A stretch of DNA of 60,000 nucleotides from Lineus longissimus. Its lineage: Eukaryota; Nemertea; Pilidiophora; Heteronemertea; Lineidae. The stretch is from contig NC_088313.1 of NCBI RefSeq assembly GCF_910592395.1, positions 5,708,501-5,768,500 of the forward strand, written 5' to 3'. The notes under the pieces were generated by a model, which had not been told where the DNA came from, did no database searches, and saw only the letters and a program-made list of their open reading frames with translations. Positions 9,629 to 20,409 of this stretch are shown here, piece by piece; positions within the stretch are counted from its first letter, which is position 1, and each line of letters begins with the position of its first letter. The translations under genes were made by a program, and so were the position numbers.

Positions 9629-10160
9629 AATCCACATGGATGAAGTACTATAGTATACTCAAGTAGTTGTTTATGTTTAAAAGTTTGGGGGTAGCTAATG
9701 TTTTTGAAATTTTCTTGTGAAAAGATTGACAGCACATCTTAGTACTTTGTTCATAGGGTAAAATATGCCTGCCTGAAAAAGCCTAGGCCCTGGCCCTAGC
9801 CCTGGCCCTAGCATTGACAGCATATCAGAGCCAGTCAAAATTCATGTCAAAGTGCTGTGCATGATACAGCATAGCCTACATCGATGATCCCGACACGACC
9901 AATACTGATGAAGTTCTTCGGGACTTCGAGACGACAAATAACGCAAAATTTGTGGCCTACTCCCAAAGTGGTACATGGGACTTTGAAGGTAGCCTGCTGA
10001 ACTTCATATTTTAACAACATGTTATTGTTGTGTATGTAATGCACAACGATGATGTACACAGACACAAGGGGCAAGTTCATGTATGCTATGCTGTATCATG
10101 CACATCACTTTGACATAAACAACTACTTGAGTATACTATAGTACTTCATCCATGTGGATT
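9629..10160. mobile_element. Foldback/MITE element with 48-bp perfect arms
   Basis: The arms 9629-9676 and 10113-10160 are perfect reverse complements over 48 bp (outer end AATCCACATGGATGAAGTAC). A second, nested inverted pair lies inside: 9841-9881 and 10078-10117, about 37 of 40 positions matching, sharing CATGATACAGCATAG. The right inner and outer arms overlap slightly. The total length is 532 bp and no ORF is present, so it is a non-autonomous element. No convincing target duplication is seen beside it, so the superfamily is undetermined. Between the left arms is a short (CCCTGG/CCCTAG)n hexamer run at about 9787-9813. Confidence 0.8.
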
Positions 10161-10269
10161 TCTAAAAATACCAGTTACAAGAATCATGTGACATTGTGGA
10201 TGTAAACAAACTGTCTCTAGATGCTAACTTTGCACCGTTTCTGATAGACGGCACATCATGGTGAAAGAA

Positions 10270-10620
10270 AACCAAAGCAGTTCCCCTTCGTGGTTTCAAA
10301 AATGATCGAGTGACTGTACAGGAAAGCAAAAGGTGCACCGCAGAGCAAAAAGCCAGTCAGTTAGAGTTAATGTTGGGTCACCTTTGACCCGACGAGCGGC
10401 CCGAGGACCTTTATCAGAAGTTAACGGCGTTCGTCGATAACAACCTTCTCAAGGCCAATGGGATTATGCACCACGGGGAACAAGTTGCCGAGGACGAAGT
10501 TCTCAGCCGTACCCTTGAAAACGTTGTCGTTCTTACGTGGCTGAGACTGATTCACCCGGATATCTTTGCACCAAAGAAACATCAAGCTTATCCTAATAGG
10601 TCTGACCGAAAATTGACAGC
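10270..10620 (+). pseudogene. Gag-like fragment of an LTR-type retrotransposon
   Basis: Reading in +1 frames gives RCTAEQKASQLELMLGHL (about 10330-10383), a stop, then DERPEDLYQKLTAF (from about 10392) and LENVVVLTWLRLIHPDIF (about 10517-10570). This combination resembles the capsid-like protein of a group of invertebrate LTR retrotransposons, where about 50 residues normally separate the two blocks, so an internal deletion is likely. No protease, RT or LTR is seen nearby. The assignment rests on my recollection of the family pattern and is moderate. It lies just outside the foldback element. Confidence 0.45.
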
Positions 10621-12999
10621 ATCCTCCTCACAAAATGACATTATGGTTTCGATTTCTGAACTCAGATTCAGCGCCTTTTAGAGGGAATGGAACCGTCATG
10701 CTTTCTACCTTTATTCGATCATGGTGTTCTGATCATCCGATCATCGGATAATTTCCCAAATACATCTTTTTTCATCCGCAGTGAGTGATTTGTGTGTCAG
10801 AAGCACAACAACTTCCACACAGGTCAGTGCATGCCTTTCACATTCCAGCTCCTTTTCCACGGATAAAACATATTATCTGTTCCTAATTTTCCCATCATGA
10901 CCCTCAATGTATTGACATTGCTCAGCTTCCAAACAACGCGCGTCAATATGGGCTTCAGCTTCACATATCACTCGCAACTTCGAAGGGAAGTGCTATTTAC
11001 CCGTCTTTGCGTTTGGTTCGGATATTTCCAATGATTACCGAAGCCATTGACCAATGAGAGGGTTTGTTTTCATTAACATCAAGCATGTCGCCTAGAAATC
11101 ACGTGTTTGGGAAAATGTAATTGAATCAAGTTTTTTGAAGCGAGAATACGCCCCTAAAAACCTGTGCCTAATCAAGATTTAATTGAGATCCCGGATACGC
11201 CAAGCCATCCCAATTCAGCATAAATCAGATAAAGAAGAACTTGTCAAAGAAAGTGGATAACATTTTTGTTGAATAGGATGGCTTGGCGTACAGAGCTGAA
11301 ATTTGGAGGACAACTATCCACCGCCTTGCAAATTCCAAGTGAATAGGACAAAGCATTCCCTCTCAACGCCCCCTCACGTTTTGCTTAATTTTTCTCAACT
11401 CATGATTGGATTATAGGTATAAAAGGGGCAACAGGGCTGAACCCCACCAAAATCTTTATAGGACTGTTAGAATACATACAGGGCTATCTGGTAAAAAGAT
11501 TTCATCCAAAGGTGATGAGAGCGCAATGAGATATTGGACTCCAGAAAGCACTGATTTCAACGTTTTCAACCACTTCGAAGCCACTTATTCCCCTCGCGCC
11601 TTCATTATCCCACAAAATGTTTAAGTGGCATAGTATTGGACAAGCTAATGGAATCCTTTCATGCACAAACTAGTTAGGGATGTTGAGGGCGCAGTCTTGG
11701 ACTGCCTGAAATACATGTGTTATTTCAGAAAAAGTACTGTTTTGCAGTGCCTCCTACAGACCGCGCTCTCAACTATCCACGGAAACTTTTCCATTTTCTG
11801 CACCTCCTTCCAACATAGATCGACATCTGTCAAAATAAAGCTGGGCAGTCATCGGCGCATTGAGATATTTCAACTTCAAAAGCAATTTTTTTAAGAAGTC
11901 CAATATTGACCCTCAAAAGAGTGACCGTTCCAGAGGCCCTAGAAAAGAAACTGTTTGTTTTAGGGACCTGGAATTTCAGGATTTTGCTATCTACCCATTG
12001 GCATATCACCAAAAAATTCAGGCAAATCTGAGACGGTCATATATCACCCACTATCTGCTTCTTATAAAAACTGGCTCTTCACGCTAAACATGTTATGTCG
12101 TTTTAGGATTGATGTGTTGGCAGAATACTGTGCAACTATGACGTTAAAGCGCTGGTTTTGAACAAGTTCTTAACTTTCTGAAACCATTAACTACATACTC
12201 CCTGCAAAAAAATATGCATACTTTATGCGAACTATATGCATAATTTTCCGTGGAATTGTGAAATCTTAGCTACGCCATTGACCCAAATTCAACTTTATTC
12301 TTACTCTAGTCATCCTCTTGCAACAGGGCCTACAACATTTTGACTCCTGCTTACGCATAAGTATGTATTGAGTGAAATTGCCTGATATTGCCAGGATTAA
12401 GCGAGATAAGCCTTTTTTCAAACAAAGCCGATCCGCACCCTGAATAGAGGTCAAATCACGCTGATTTTAAAATGACCATAAATTAGACATCAAATTGAAA
12501 TCTCTACGTCTTACGGTAATTAAAAATAAAAAGCGTGCATCCCATGTTGACGGGTGGACGGACAGATAGAATTCGAACATTTATTTTACAAAATTCGCTT
12601 ACCTCGTCAGCTGAGTTAAAAATGAAAATCATTTTCATATCAAACAATATTCAGTGATTTGTTTCGGAAAATTGACAAGTAAACTAAGGATCTCATGCTT
12701 TATGAGATTTCTAATAGTCAATAACCACTCTGCCAGAGATCAACGGCACCGATTGAAATGTGTCTATTTTGTTCGCATGCCTTGGTAATTAATTATTCAT
12801 GCCTTGGTAATTATATTTCAAAAAATGTATTGTTTATTGGGTATCTCCAATTAAAGTATTTTTTAGTATTAAGGTTTTGTGGATGTCGTGTCATGAACTA
12901 AAATGATGCACTGTTATTGTGGTCTGAGAGTTCAATCGTTGACCAATTACACCAATTTTGTTCCGTTCGGGTGCTAAGAGTCTAAATAATTATGTATGA
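10621..12999. other. Unassigned intergenic stretch
   Basis: No gene is recognised. A 72-codon frame at 11406-11624 is preceded by TATAAAAGG at about 11419, but it has no domain and no partner exon. Otherwise it is AT-rich sequence with short repeats such as CATGCCTTGGTAATTA twice (about 12776-12815). One clear hairpin at 11196-11290 is listed separately. Confidence 0.4.
11196..11290. repeat. 15-bp perfect inverted repeat
   Basis: TACGCCAAGCCATCC at 11196-11210 is the exact reverse complement of 11276-11290, with a 65-bp loop. It could be the ends of a very small MITE or a chance hairpin. No duplication flanks it. Confidence 0.6.
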
Positions 13000-13236
13000 C
13001 TATTTCTCTTTAAAGTATTGGGTCGAGAGCACTTGAGCCAAAGCGCACCATGGGCTCTTCGACCATATTTGGGCGATTTGTACTGGATGAGGAGTGAACG
13101 AACGGGAGAAATCAGTCCTACACTGTCGAAGAGAGTCGCCCTCTCTATAACATGACAACATCGCAACCGACCGGGAATTGAACCTGTCTCTCAGAGGTGA
13201 CAGGCAACGTAATTCCACTGCGCCACTCCGACAGCA
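13000..13236 (-). mobile_element. tRNA-derived SINE-like unit
   Basis: On the minus strand a tRNA-like head starts near 13235. It has an A-box-like TGGCGCAGTGG (about 13216-13228) and a B-box GGTTCAATTCC (about 13174-13184), spaced about as in a tRNA gene. These internal promoter boxes would be bound by TFIIIC for Pol III transcription. The acceptor and T stems do not pair well, so it is not a functional tRNA gene. A tRNA-unrelated body follows to about 13000 and includes a hairpin-forming GGTCGAAGAGC..GCTCTCGACC. No poly-A or short-repeat tail and no target duplication were identified, so the 3' end is approximate. Confidence 0.6.
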
Positions 13237-16183
13237 TGACTATGACTACTGAGTAAAAACTCATGCAGGTTATGACAATCTGGAAACAAATCCGATCTAC
13301 ATCTTAATGATGTAGATTTTTGAGTGTCAAATATTTGCAATAGATTGCACTAATGGACAGTGCAATCAATGTATGCTTATGCATTTACCTCAGTGCGGAG
13401 CCGGCAATTCTTCTCTGGTACTTAACTCGATCGGAATAGTCGGCAAAACCAATATCCTTCCGACCGTCGGTCATGATGTCCACTGAAATGATACAATCGG
13501 CGCGTGCTGATTTAATGGTGATTGAGTTAAAAACTCAAGTGAGAAGTGAATTACTTTGTTGAAACGTATTCCCTGAGCGTGCAAATGCAGTTTCCGAAAA
13601 AAAACCCCTAGAAACCGTAATACTTCAGCTACCTGCTTTGAATATATCAGATGGGGGTCGGAATTTCGAAGTCGCAATACTTCGTGCATTCCTCACACAA
13701 CTATTCATATTTACCATGATATTGGCTAACCACTACCGTGATTACGTCTGTTTGCGACTGCCGGTTAGGTCTGTCGCCCGCATGAAAACTTAATTGTGTG
13801 TGTGGGGGGGGGGGGGGGGGGGAGGGGCTGATATTGTCAAGATTTGCCCTGATAACCCTTTGATAAGACAGTAAAATAACGGGAATTTAGGTCAAGGTGC
13901 TAGATACGTGTAAGGGGGAGAGAAAAACAAGAAGAAAGATGATCTTAACTTTTAAAGTTCTTATACGAATCGTGTCTAGATGTTTACCCTAGATATACAA
14001 ACCTTTGTGTAATTCAATTAAGCTTTCAACATTTCTTGCAATTTTCTCCAAGTTCGGATGCAAAAAAATGCAACTGTACTGTAATACTTTAGCTTATGCA
14101 GCGGCCAATGTAAACCCTGTTCAGTCCCCCGCCGATCAGGCAATCGACACGTGGTCGATCAAGGATTCAAATATTTATCACCCACCCAAGGAAGGAGGTT
14201 TACTGTTCATAACAAAATTCAGCCAACTCTCTAATCCTGTGTGAGCACGATTCGTTTCCAAATCACACCAGCGGAAAAGATGAATGCATGATGATCACTT
14301 TCACCACCATTGAGTGAAGTGATTACTTAAATCATTCGGATGAGACACCAACAAAATAACGCCTAAATACGTAATACCGTATTGACTTTCTCATAGGCGA
14401 AGCGTTGCTGAAAATCTGGGCTTGAACTTTCTCTGGCAGAGTCTTGCAGTATTTTAGACTGATCATTTTAACAACATTTCATCATCATTGTTTGCAAAAG
14501 AATTGTATTCACAAAATGAATGACGGAGAAAAGTTGGGCGCTGAACAGACCAACGGGGACGCAGTGGAGTTTTGAACTGGCCAAGGGGAATTGCGGTTTT
14601 GCAATGATCGCTGTATTAATCGTAGTTGGCGACTGTACAAACTAATGAACATACTCGTGTGGAAGTGCATCCGTCCAGCCATGTCTGACGACCTGGTGAC
14701 GTCGGTCGCCTCATTGATTTCATTGATGATAATCATATCCCCCATAACTGCAAGAAAGTACAGATACATTTAGCTGGTATTATTTTAAAGTTATACATAG
14801 CTGAAAGTGCCCCCATCCTATCCTACTGGCTGTGGCTTGGCCCTCCCAAGACCGAGCTTGGTTTGATAAGATATAATGACGATTTTATTTTCCAAATTCC
14901 AGTTTTTTTGGCCAAATCTCGATCAGATAAAATGCAATATCCTATTAAAAAGTGCTTCAGTCTCGCACTTTATTCTGAAACGTACTGATACATACTCTAA
15001 GATGAAAAAAAACCCCTCTTTTTTAAACAATTCTCAAAATGTTAAAGCGTGAGTAGATTAGAGCCACACTGCTTTTCATTACTGTAGTCACAGCGAGCAT
15101 TTAAAACGGCCAAGAAACTTCTGAGCTGATATCAGGTCGCATATGACTTCTATGGGCCCATTTACGTTTGGCCGGCCATTCAAGCCAAAAAAAACCCACC
15201 GGATCCATGGAGGCCGCCACTTACATCATATGACGTCACAAAATTGTACGTTATGTCATATCGACCTATATTGCGCCGAGGTGCGTAAATTTCGCAAGTG
15301 CCCGACCCGTCGGCGACACGAGGACTTCCTTCTTGGATTGTACATGGTATGACGTCATTTTCCAAAACATGGCCGACGTCTGTTTTTGGCGCCAAGATAT
15401 TTGCCCCCTTGAACGGCCGATTTAAATCTCCGATATAGGTCATGTGGCAATATTTCGGCACGAACATTTGGTCAGTTATGATATATCGAGTTAATGTCTC
15501 ACGGGTAAACTGTATTTCGAACGATTTTGAAGCTTTCTACTTACTCTTTAATAACGTTTTGACCCAATTTCTGCCATTGATAGCATTGACAAATACTATT
15601 TTCATCCCATAATTTATATCTTTTGCGAAATTTTGAGCAAAAGTCAGTGGTCAACAACATAATTATCAGACAACAGGTTCAAACCATGACAAGCATGACC
15701 GATATCAAAACAATAACAGATCACATTATTATTTTGGCCTGATATTGGTTTGACATAACCAATGATAGAAGGACAAAAAACTTGTTCTGGTGCAGAAGTG
15801 TCAGGAAATGAAAATGCTGTTTGCTTTATAGCTAATGCAGACAATAATATCAAGAATCAAAACACTCACTCCATTTAACTCTAATGATGCTCCCATATTT
15901 CTGACTCCAGTCCAAAAATTGCTGGAATATTTTCAGGCCATGTTTTGATCTCATCAACTCTGAAACATAAAGAATAAGTCAATAGTTGTCATTATGTTTT
16001 AAGAACTTTCACATTGTCTGAAAAAGACACTGATTTGAGCTATCAATTAGGAGTCACTGTGTTACAACATTATCGCAATATACAAACTCAGAGAAGAAAA
16101 AGTGGCCTTAACTTTTTACATGTATTGTGAAAGCAAGGTTATCTTAATAACCTTAAATGCATTGGCGCATTTTTATTGCAGGA
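13237..16183. other. Unassigned intergenic stretch
   Basis: No gene is recognised. The notable items are a homopolymer-rich run (TGTGTG followed by about 20 G at 13797-13822), and a segment at 15120-15440 with several TGACGTCA-like palindromes and GGGCCCATTTACG. The frames at 14509-14769, 15143-15352, 15180-15467 and 15644-15853 show no domain and no codon signature that I can support. Confidence 0.4.
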
Positions 16184-17255
16184 TGCTGTTTCTCTTCTGG
16201 TTCATCAGTAAACTATTTTTCTGAACGTGTTTGATGCTTTAGATAGTAGAAAAACGCTTTATTCGTTATTTTCAGTACGCGCAGGTCCTGGCGCGAAAGA
16301 CCTTTCCGCAACGTGAGTGCACGCCGAGATCCGAGTTCACGTCACCCCGTTATTACGACGCAACGCCATTCCCATTATCGACGCAGTAGCGGGGTTATCA
16401 AACGCCATCACCGTGACGTCGGAAAAATCGTCATCAGCGCCAAGACGTCACAAGGGTAGATCCATGGCTCCAGGAAGGGCCTAACGAGGTCAAATCGGAG
16501 TCAACATTGGAAAAGCGTGATAATTCCGTCAGATTTAGAATTTTTCCTTTTTTTGTGCAATTTGTTGATGGAAACCACTTATGTAGAATAGGAGGTGACT
16601 GGGCAGCCGACAGCTGGGTAATTCCCCTTAATAATGCCAATGGTCATTTAAAAGATTAATAATATTGTCAGGGTCACTCTAGATCTACTTTAAAGGAATG
16701 ACGGGCTTTTTACTACTACAGTATGTTGTTCTTCTTCCAGTTCATCAGTAAACTATTTTTCTGAACGTGTTTGATAATTTTCCAATTTTGTTTCAGCTCT
16801 TAGATATAGAAAGACACCTTATCGGTTATCATTAGTACGGACAAGTCCCGGCGCAAAAGACATTTCCCGCCGCGTGAGTGCACGCCAAGATCCGAGTTCA
16901 CGTCAACCCGCTATCACGTCGCAACGTCTTTTCCATTATCGTCACAGTAGCGGGGTAATCAAGCGCCATCAACGTCGAAAAATCTCTACATCTCTACGTG
17001 CGTCGATCCACATGGAAAGGATCGACGCATGGAGAGCTAACTGTGGTTAAATCAATCGGAGTCAACATCGGAAAAGCGAGATACATGTAATTCCGTCAGA
17101 TTTTGAATTTTTCCTTTTTTGTGAAATTTGTTGATTGAAACCACTGCCCAGTCACTTTCTATTCTACATTAAAATGAAGAATAGAAAGTGACTGGGCAGC
17201 CGACAGCTGGGTAATATTGCCCTTAATAATACCAATGGTCCGTTAAGAATCTTGT
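16184..17255. repeat. Tandem duplication of a ~0.5-kb segment
   Basis: Copy 1 (about 16184-16655) and copy 2 (about 16721-17255) are direct, diverged repeats. Shared landmarks are TTCATCAGTAAACTATTTTT, GTGAGTGCACGCC, ATCCGAGTTCACGTCA, and GACTGGGCAGCCGACAGCTG near the end of each. Neither copy has a coding frame. Copy 2 has an extra inverted segment (see 17145-17198) that is missing from copy 1. The high identity of GC-rich, CpG-containing blocks suggests either a recent duplication or a constrained sequence. Confidence 0.8.
17145..17198. repeat. 21-bp perfect hairpin inside duplicate copy 2
   Basis: TGCCCAGTCACTTTCTATTCT (17145-17165) is the exact reverse complement of 17178-17198, with a 12-bp loop. 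In copy 1 only the right half exists, so the left arm arose in copy 2, probably by templated inverted duplication. Confidence 0.8.
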
Positions 17256-17354
17256 TATCAAACGGTGCTCGAGTGAAGAGTGCAAGTACTGAATACCTTC
17301 CTTTGGTCGAAACGACGTAATTATGTGGTGTCCTTTGTTCTAGCCTCTTCCCCG

Positions 17355-19203
17355 TTTTAGTTTAGTTTAGTTTAGTTTATTCGTGGATACATGCACAATA
17401 AAAAAAACATTACATAATTGAAACAGTCAATAAAATTCGCGTTTAAAAATATTCATTGGTGAAAATGCATGCACATCAACCCCTGGTAACCATACAGATC
17501 ATGGCACCAAGAAAGAGGGCCGACCGCAATGAGGTCGGCATTTGAAGCAAAGACTAAAAGCTGACGAAGGTACACATGTTGTCAGCATCCAAATCGTCGT
17601 CCCTTCTAATAACAGGGTTTATTAAACATTTCTACAATTTCATTTCTCTGAACAGGTCTTAAAATATCTTTTTTTCTGACTTCTGATCCGAGTTCAAGAG
17701 GTAAAAAGTTCCATAACTTAAGAATTCTGATAAGATAAGCGGAATCTAACGTTTCCGAATGAAATCTCGGCTGCCCAAGTAGTAAATCGTCGTCCCTACT
17801 AGGGGTTTATAAAACTGTGCGTATCAAAATCTAAAACATTATCAAAACAATCGTGCATAAAGGTCAAATCTTTACTTTCACGACGGTACGACAGGGGCAG
17901 CAGAGACAACACTCACTAACGTTGCTTTCTATCAGTGAGGTAAGATGTAAACCAAGATAACGGACGTTCACAGATACCAAATGAGTGAATCGTATGAAGC
18001 AGGGATACAGGCCTATATACATGTAGTTTGAGATCAAATGCTTATCACCCTTCTTAAATACTAGTACAATATTCGCAACTCTTCCACCTCGTAAACGCTG
18101 GTGTATCACACAGTGAAGAAGCACATTCTTTAAGCCCGCAGCACACTAGCCGCCAACTTGGCGACAAGAAGCGTTTAGCTGACGCATCTCGACGCCAAAG
18201 TTGGCGGCCAGTGGATCTCGGTCAGAGCACACCTGCCCAGAATCGGCGTCCAGTAGCGTCTTTTCCGCCACTTTAGGGTGCCATTTTGAAATCATGTGAC
18301 ATCAAGACGCAAGCTGATTGGCCATAGCCTCGACGCCGACGCCAATTCAGGCGGCCATCCGTAGCACACCTGGCTTCTTCTTGCGTTCAAACGCGGCGAC
18401 ACGCGTCAAAAATCAAACATGTTAGATATCGCCGTTCGTAGAAGACTAGGGATTTTTCAGGCGTTCAGGACTCTTGCGGCAAAAAACGCCAGTGAACGCC
18501 GAAGTTGGCGGCTAGTGTGCTGCAGGCTTTAGGAACACATGTTGAAACTCTGTCAGGCCCACTAGCTTTAGATTTGTCAAGTTTTTGTAATACTGATTTT
18601 ACGTCATCTGGTATTAAAGCAATAGACTCAAGATTATAATTAGCATATGGGTACAGTGTTGGCATGACTAGAAAAGTTCTAATAGAAATAACCATTGAAG
18701 GCATTCGCCTCGCGCTGAGGAATCTACATGTATAATGTTTCAGTGCCCAATTTTACTGTCTCTGGGACCGAGGTTGATTTAGTTTTTGCATGTTAGAAGT
18801 CCCAAAAGCGCTTCGGGTTTCCGCGCACATCTGAACCCAGACTATTCACATAGGCCCTGTACTTATAATATCGCTAGTCATGTTTCTATCAGTTCATTGC
18901 GCAACCGTCGGTAAGTTAGTGTTTCTGGCCTTAGCACTTTACTTTTACAGGCAGCAGGTGCCTCACGTCTCGATCAATCCAGCGAGGACAGCTTTTGTCC
19001 AAGATAGTTTTCCGTGGAACAAACGTGTCAACACCCTCGGTATAGACAATAAGCCACTCTGACCACATAGTGTCAGTGTCCCCACCTTCCTGAAGATGGC
19101 GCACACAAAAGTCAGCCTCGACGGTGAGGCATTTTGGTTCGCAAGTTTGACACCACTTGGAAGTGATCTGAATCATGCATTCCTGGCTATGTCTTAGTAT
19201 CAC
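17355..19203 (-). mobile_element. CR1-like non-LTR retrotransposon, degenerate
   Basis: A minus-strand relic with pieces in expected order. There is an endonuclease end with SDHFQV (about 19170), then a linker giving WSEWLIVYTEGVDTFVPRKT and CPRWIDRDVRHLL (19060-18940), and NPKRFWDF-like sequence. The RT follows with LDKSKASGPDRVSTCV (about 18590-18545) and VFKKGDKHLISNY (about 18060-18020). The C-terminal region reads LGQPRFHSETLDSAYLIRIL and KLWNFLPLELGSEV (17790-17690). The 3' end is a (TAAAC)n run on the minus strand (17355-17379), a terminal microsatellite typical of such elements. Many frameshifts and stops are present and the catalytic YxDD is not found. It is interrupted at 18133-18528 by a MITE. 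Confidence 0.8.
18133..18528. mobile_element. Harbinger-type MITE inserted in the CR1-like RT
   Basis: This 396-bp element has terminal inverted repeats starting AGCCCGCAGCACACTAGCCG on the left and, reading inward, AGCCTGCAGCACACTAGCCG on the right. TTA flanks it on both sides (18130-18132 and 18529-18531), the 3-bp target duplication typical of PIF/Harbinger. No ORF is present, so it is non-autonomous. The host RT reading continues on the other side (KASGPDRVSTCV before, KECASSL after), which confirms the insertion. The interior is GC-rich with many GACGCC/GGCGTC motifs. Confidence 0.87.
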
Positions 19204-20258
19204 TAAAACGTTCCGGTCAGTTAGTTAAGATTAAATCCGGTATGTTTCCGTGCTTGTGGGTTGAACTGTTGACTAACTGCGTAAACGAGAAATCATGCAC
19301 AATGTTACAGAATTCCCTGGTCACGTGACGACCGCTGGCACTTGTCACCCTATTAGGTTGTTAAAAGGCGGACACAGACTACCATCTATCTAAAGTGTTT
19401 TAATTGATACCATTCCTTCAGGTAACTTCCATGGCAGTGTGTCTGGTCCACAAACCTTTCTTTGCAAAGTAATTTGATACCGGGGAGGTACTTTGCCAAG
19501 TGTTGGCCGCTGAGGGAGACTGCTCTATTCTCACCAAGCAATTTGTTTATCTTGGCCTGTAGTTGACAGGTGTGTTGGTATCTAAACTGAGTTGGTCAAT
19601 GGTAATGACATCAAAATAGGTCTATTTCTGGTGTTTTGAGTGATACCAGATTGCATTCCTGTGTCTGAAGATGCTGTATATGGGCATTTGGTCAGTAGTA
19701 TCCTGTATACTGAATAGAAGAAGAGCTCTGGTAGATACTTGTAACACTATCAATGGGGGAAACCCTCAAGTTCATAGAGCTGGTACAGGATCGACCAGGG
19801 ATATGGGATGTCACGTCAGAAGAAGACAAGAACAAGCATATCAAATCCCTAAATAAAATCGAAATTGCCCTTCTCTTCCTCTGGACAAGCACTGTCAGCA
19901 TATTAACAGTAGCCATCTTTGTATTTTCCCTCCAGAATCATCAAGGTCAAGGGGATTTTATTCTTGGGTAGCCAACCACAGATGCATGGATTCAATTAAA
20001 ATAGAGAGTTAGATGTTAGTCTGTCCGTGCACTGTTTAGATACTTGACCAACTTGGCCACATCTGCCTTCAATACTTGGTGACCTAGAACTTTAAACAGT
20101 GTGTAGTTTGTGTCTGCCTAAAGTCACCCGAGAGACAACTATGACAGAATTGCCTCCGACAGTTCGTGAGAACATCCCTGAGATCACTCAGATCACTCAG
20201 GAATGCCATCTGCTGATCAACTAGCTTTCTCGCACGGCCGAAGAATAGAGTAACTTAC
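19204..20258. other. Between CR1 relic and P450 exon; probable P450 intron 1
   Basis: If the P450 gene is intact, this stretch and the CR1 relic belong to its first intron, since the exon at 20259-20409 ends in a donor pointing left. No second P450 exon (for example with a PERF or heme-binding cysteine motif) is seen to the left edge of the window. A MADF-like fragment on the opposite strand lies at 19753. Confidence 0.4.
19753..19866 (+). pseudogene. MADF-like DNA-binding domain fragment
   Basis: An ATG at 19753 opens GETLKFIELVQDRPGIWDVT followed by SEEDKNKHIKSLNKIEIA. This matches the N-terminal half of the MADF domain (FIExVxxxPxLWD...YKNxxxR...WxEIA) found in Adf-1-like transcription factors and in accessory proteins of Harbinger-type transposons. 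The aromatic usually before KN is replaced by D. After about residue 38 the frame continues as hydrophobic sequence unlike MADF, without an obvious donor, so only a fragment remains or an unrecognised splice follows. It lies opposite the P450 gene. Confidence 0.5.
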
Positions 20259-20409
20259 CTATAGTGGCACCAATGACGGGCCAGTTGGTTGGTCCAGGAG
20301 GGAGCCTGAACTTCTTCCGTGGGTATAAAACCCATACCACAATTAGAACTCCCAGGAACACCGCCACTGTGTTCGGGTCAGTTATCATACTTCCGATGAA
20401 GCCAGTCAT
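20259..20409 (-). CDS. Cytochrome P450, first coding exon
   Basis: Fifty codons from ATG at 20409. Residues 1-16 are lumenal-type, then a hydrophobic signal-anchor (VAVFLGVLIVVWVLY), a basic halt-transfer PRKKF, and the proline-rich hinge RLPPGPTNWPVIG. That is the N-terminal signature of microsomal CYP2-like monooxygenases, heme enzymes of the ER membrane that oxidise lipophilic substrates using P450 reductase. The exon ends in ACTATAG followed by GTAAGTT, a strong donor, in phase 1, matching where many CYP2-type genes have their first intron. Later exons are not in the window. They should lie to the left, beyond TE-filled intron sequence, or be lost, so this may be a live gene with a huge intron or an orphan exon. 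Confidence 0.82.

Noticed and set aside
13163-13235. Functional tRNA gene on the minus strand
   Set aside because: A and B boxes are present, but acceptor and T stems do not pair, so it is only a tRNA-derived head.
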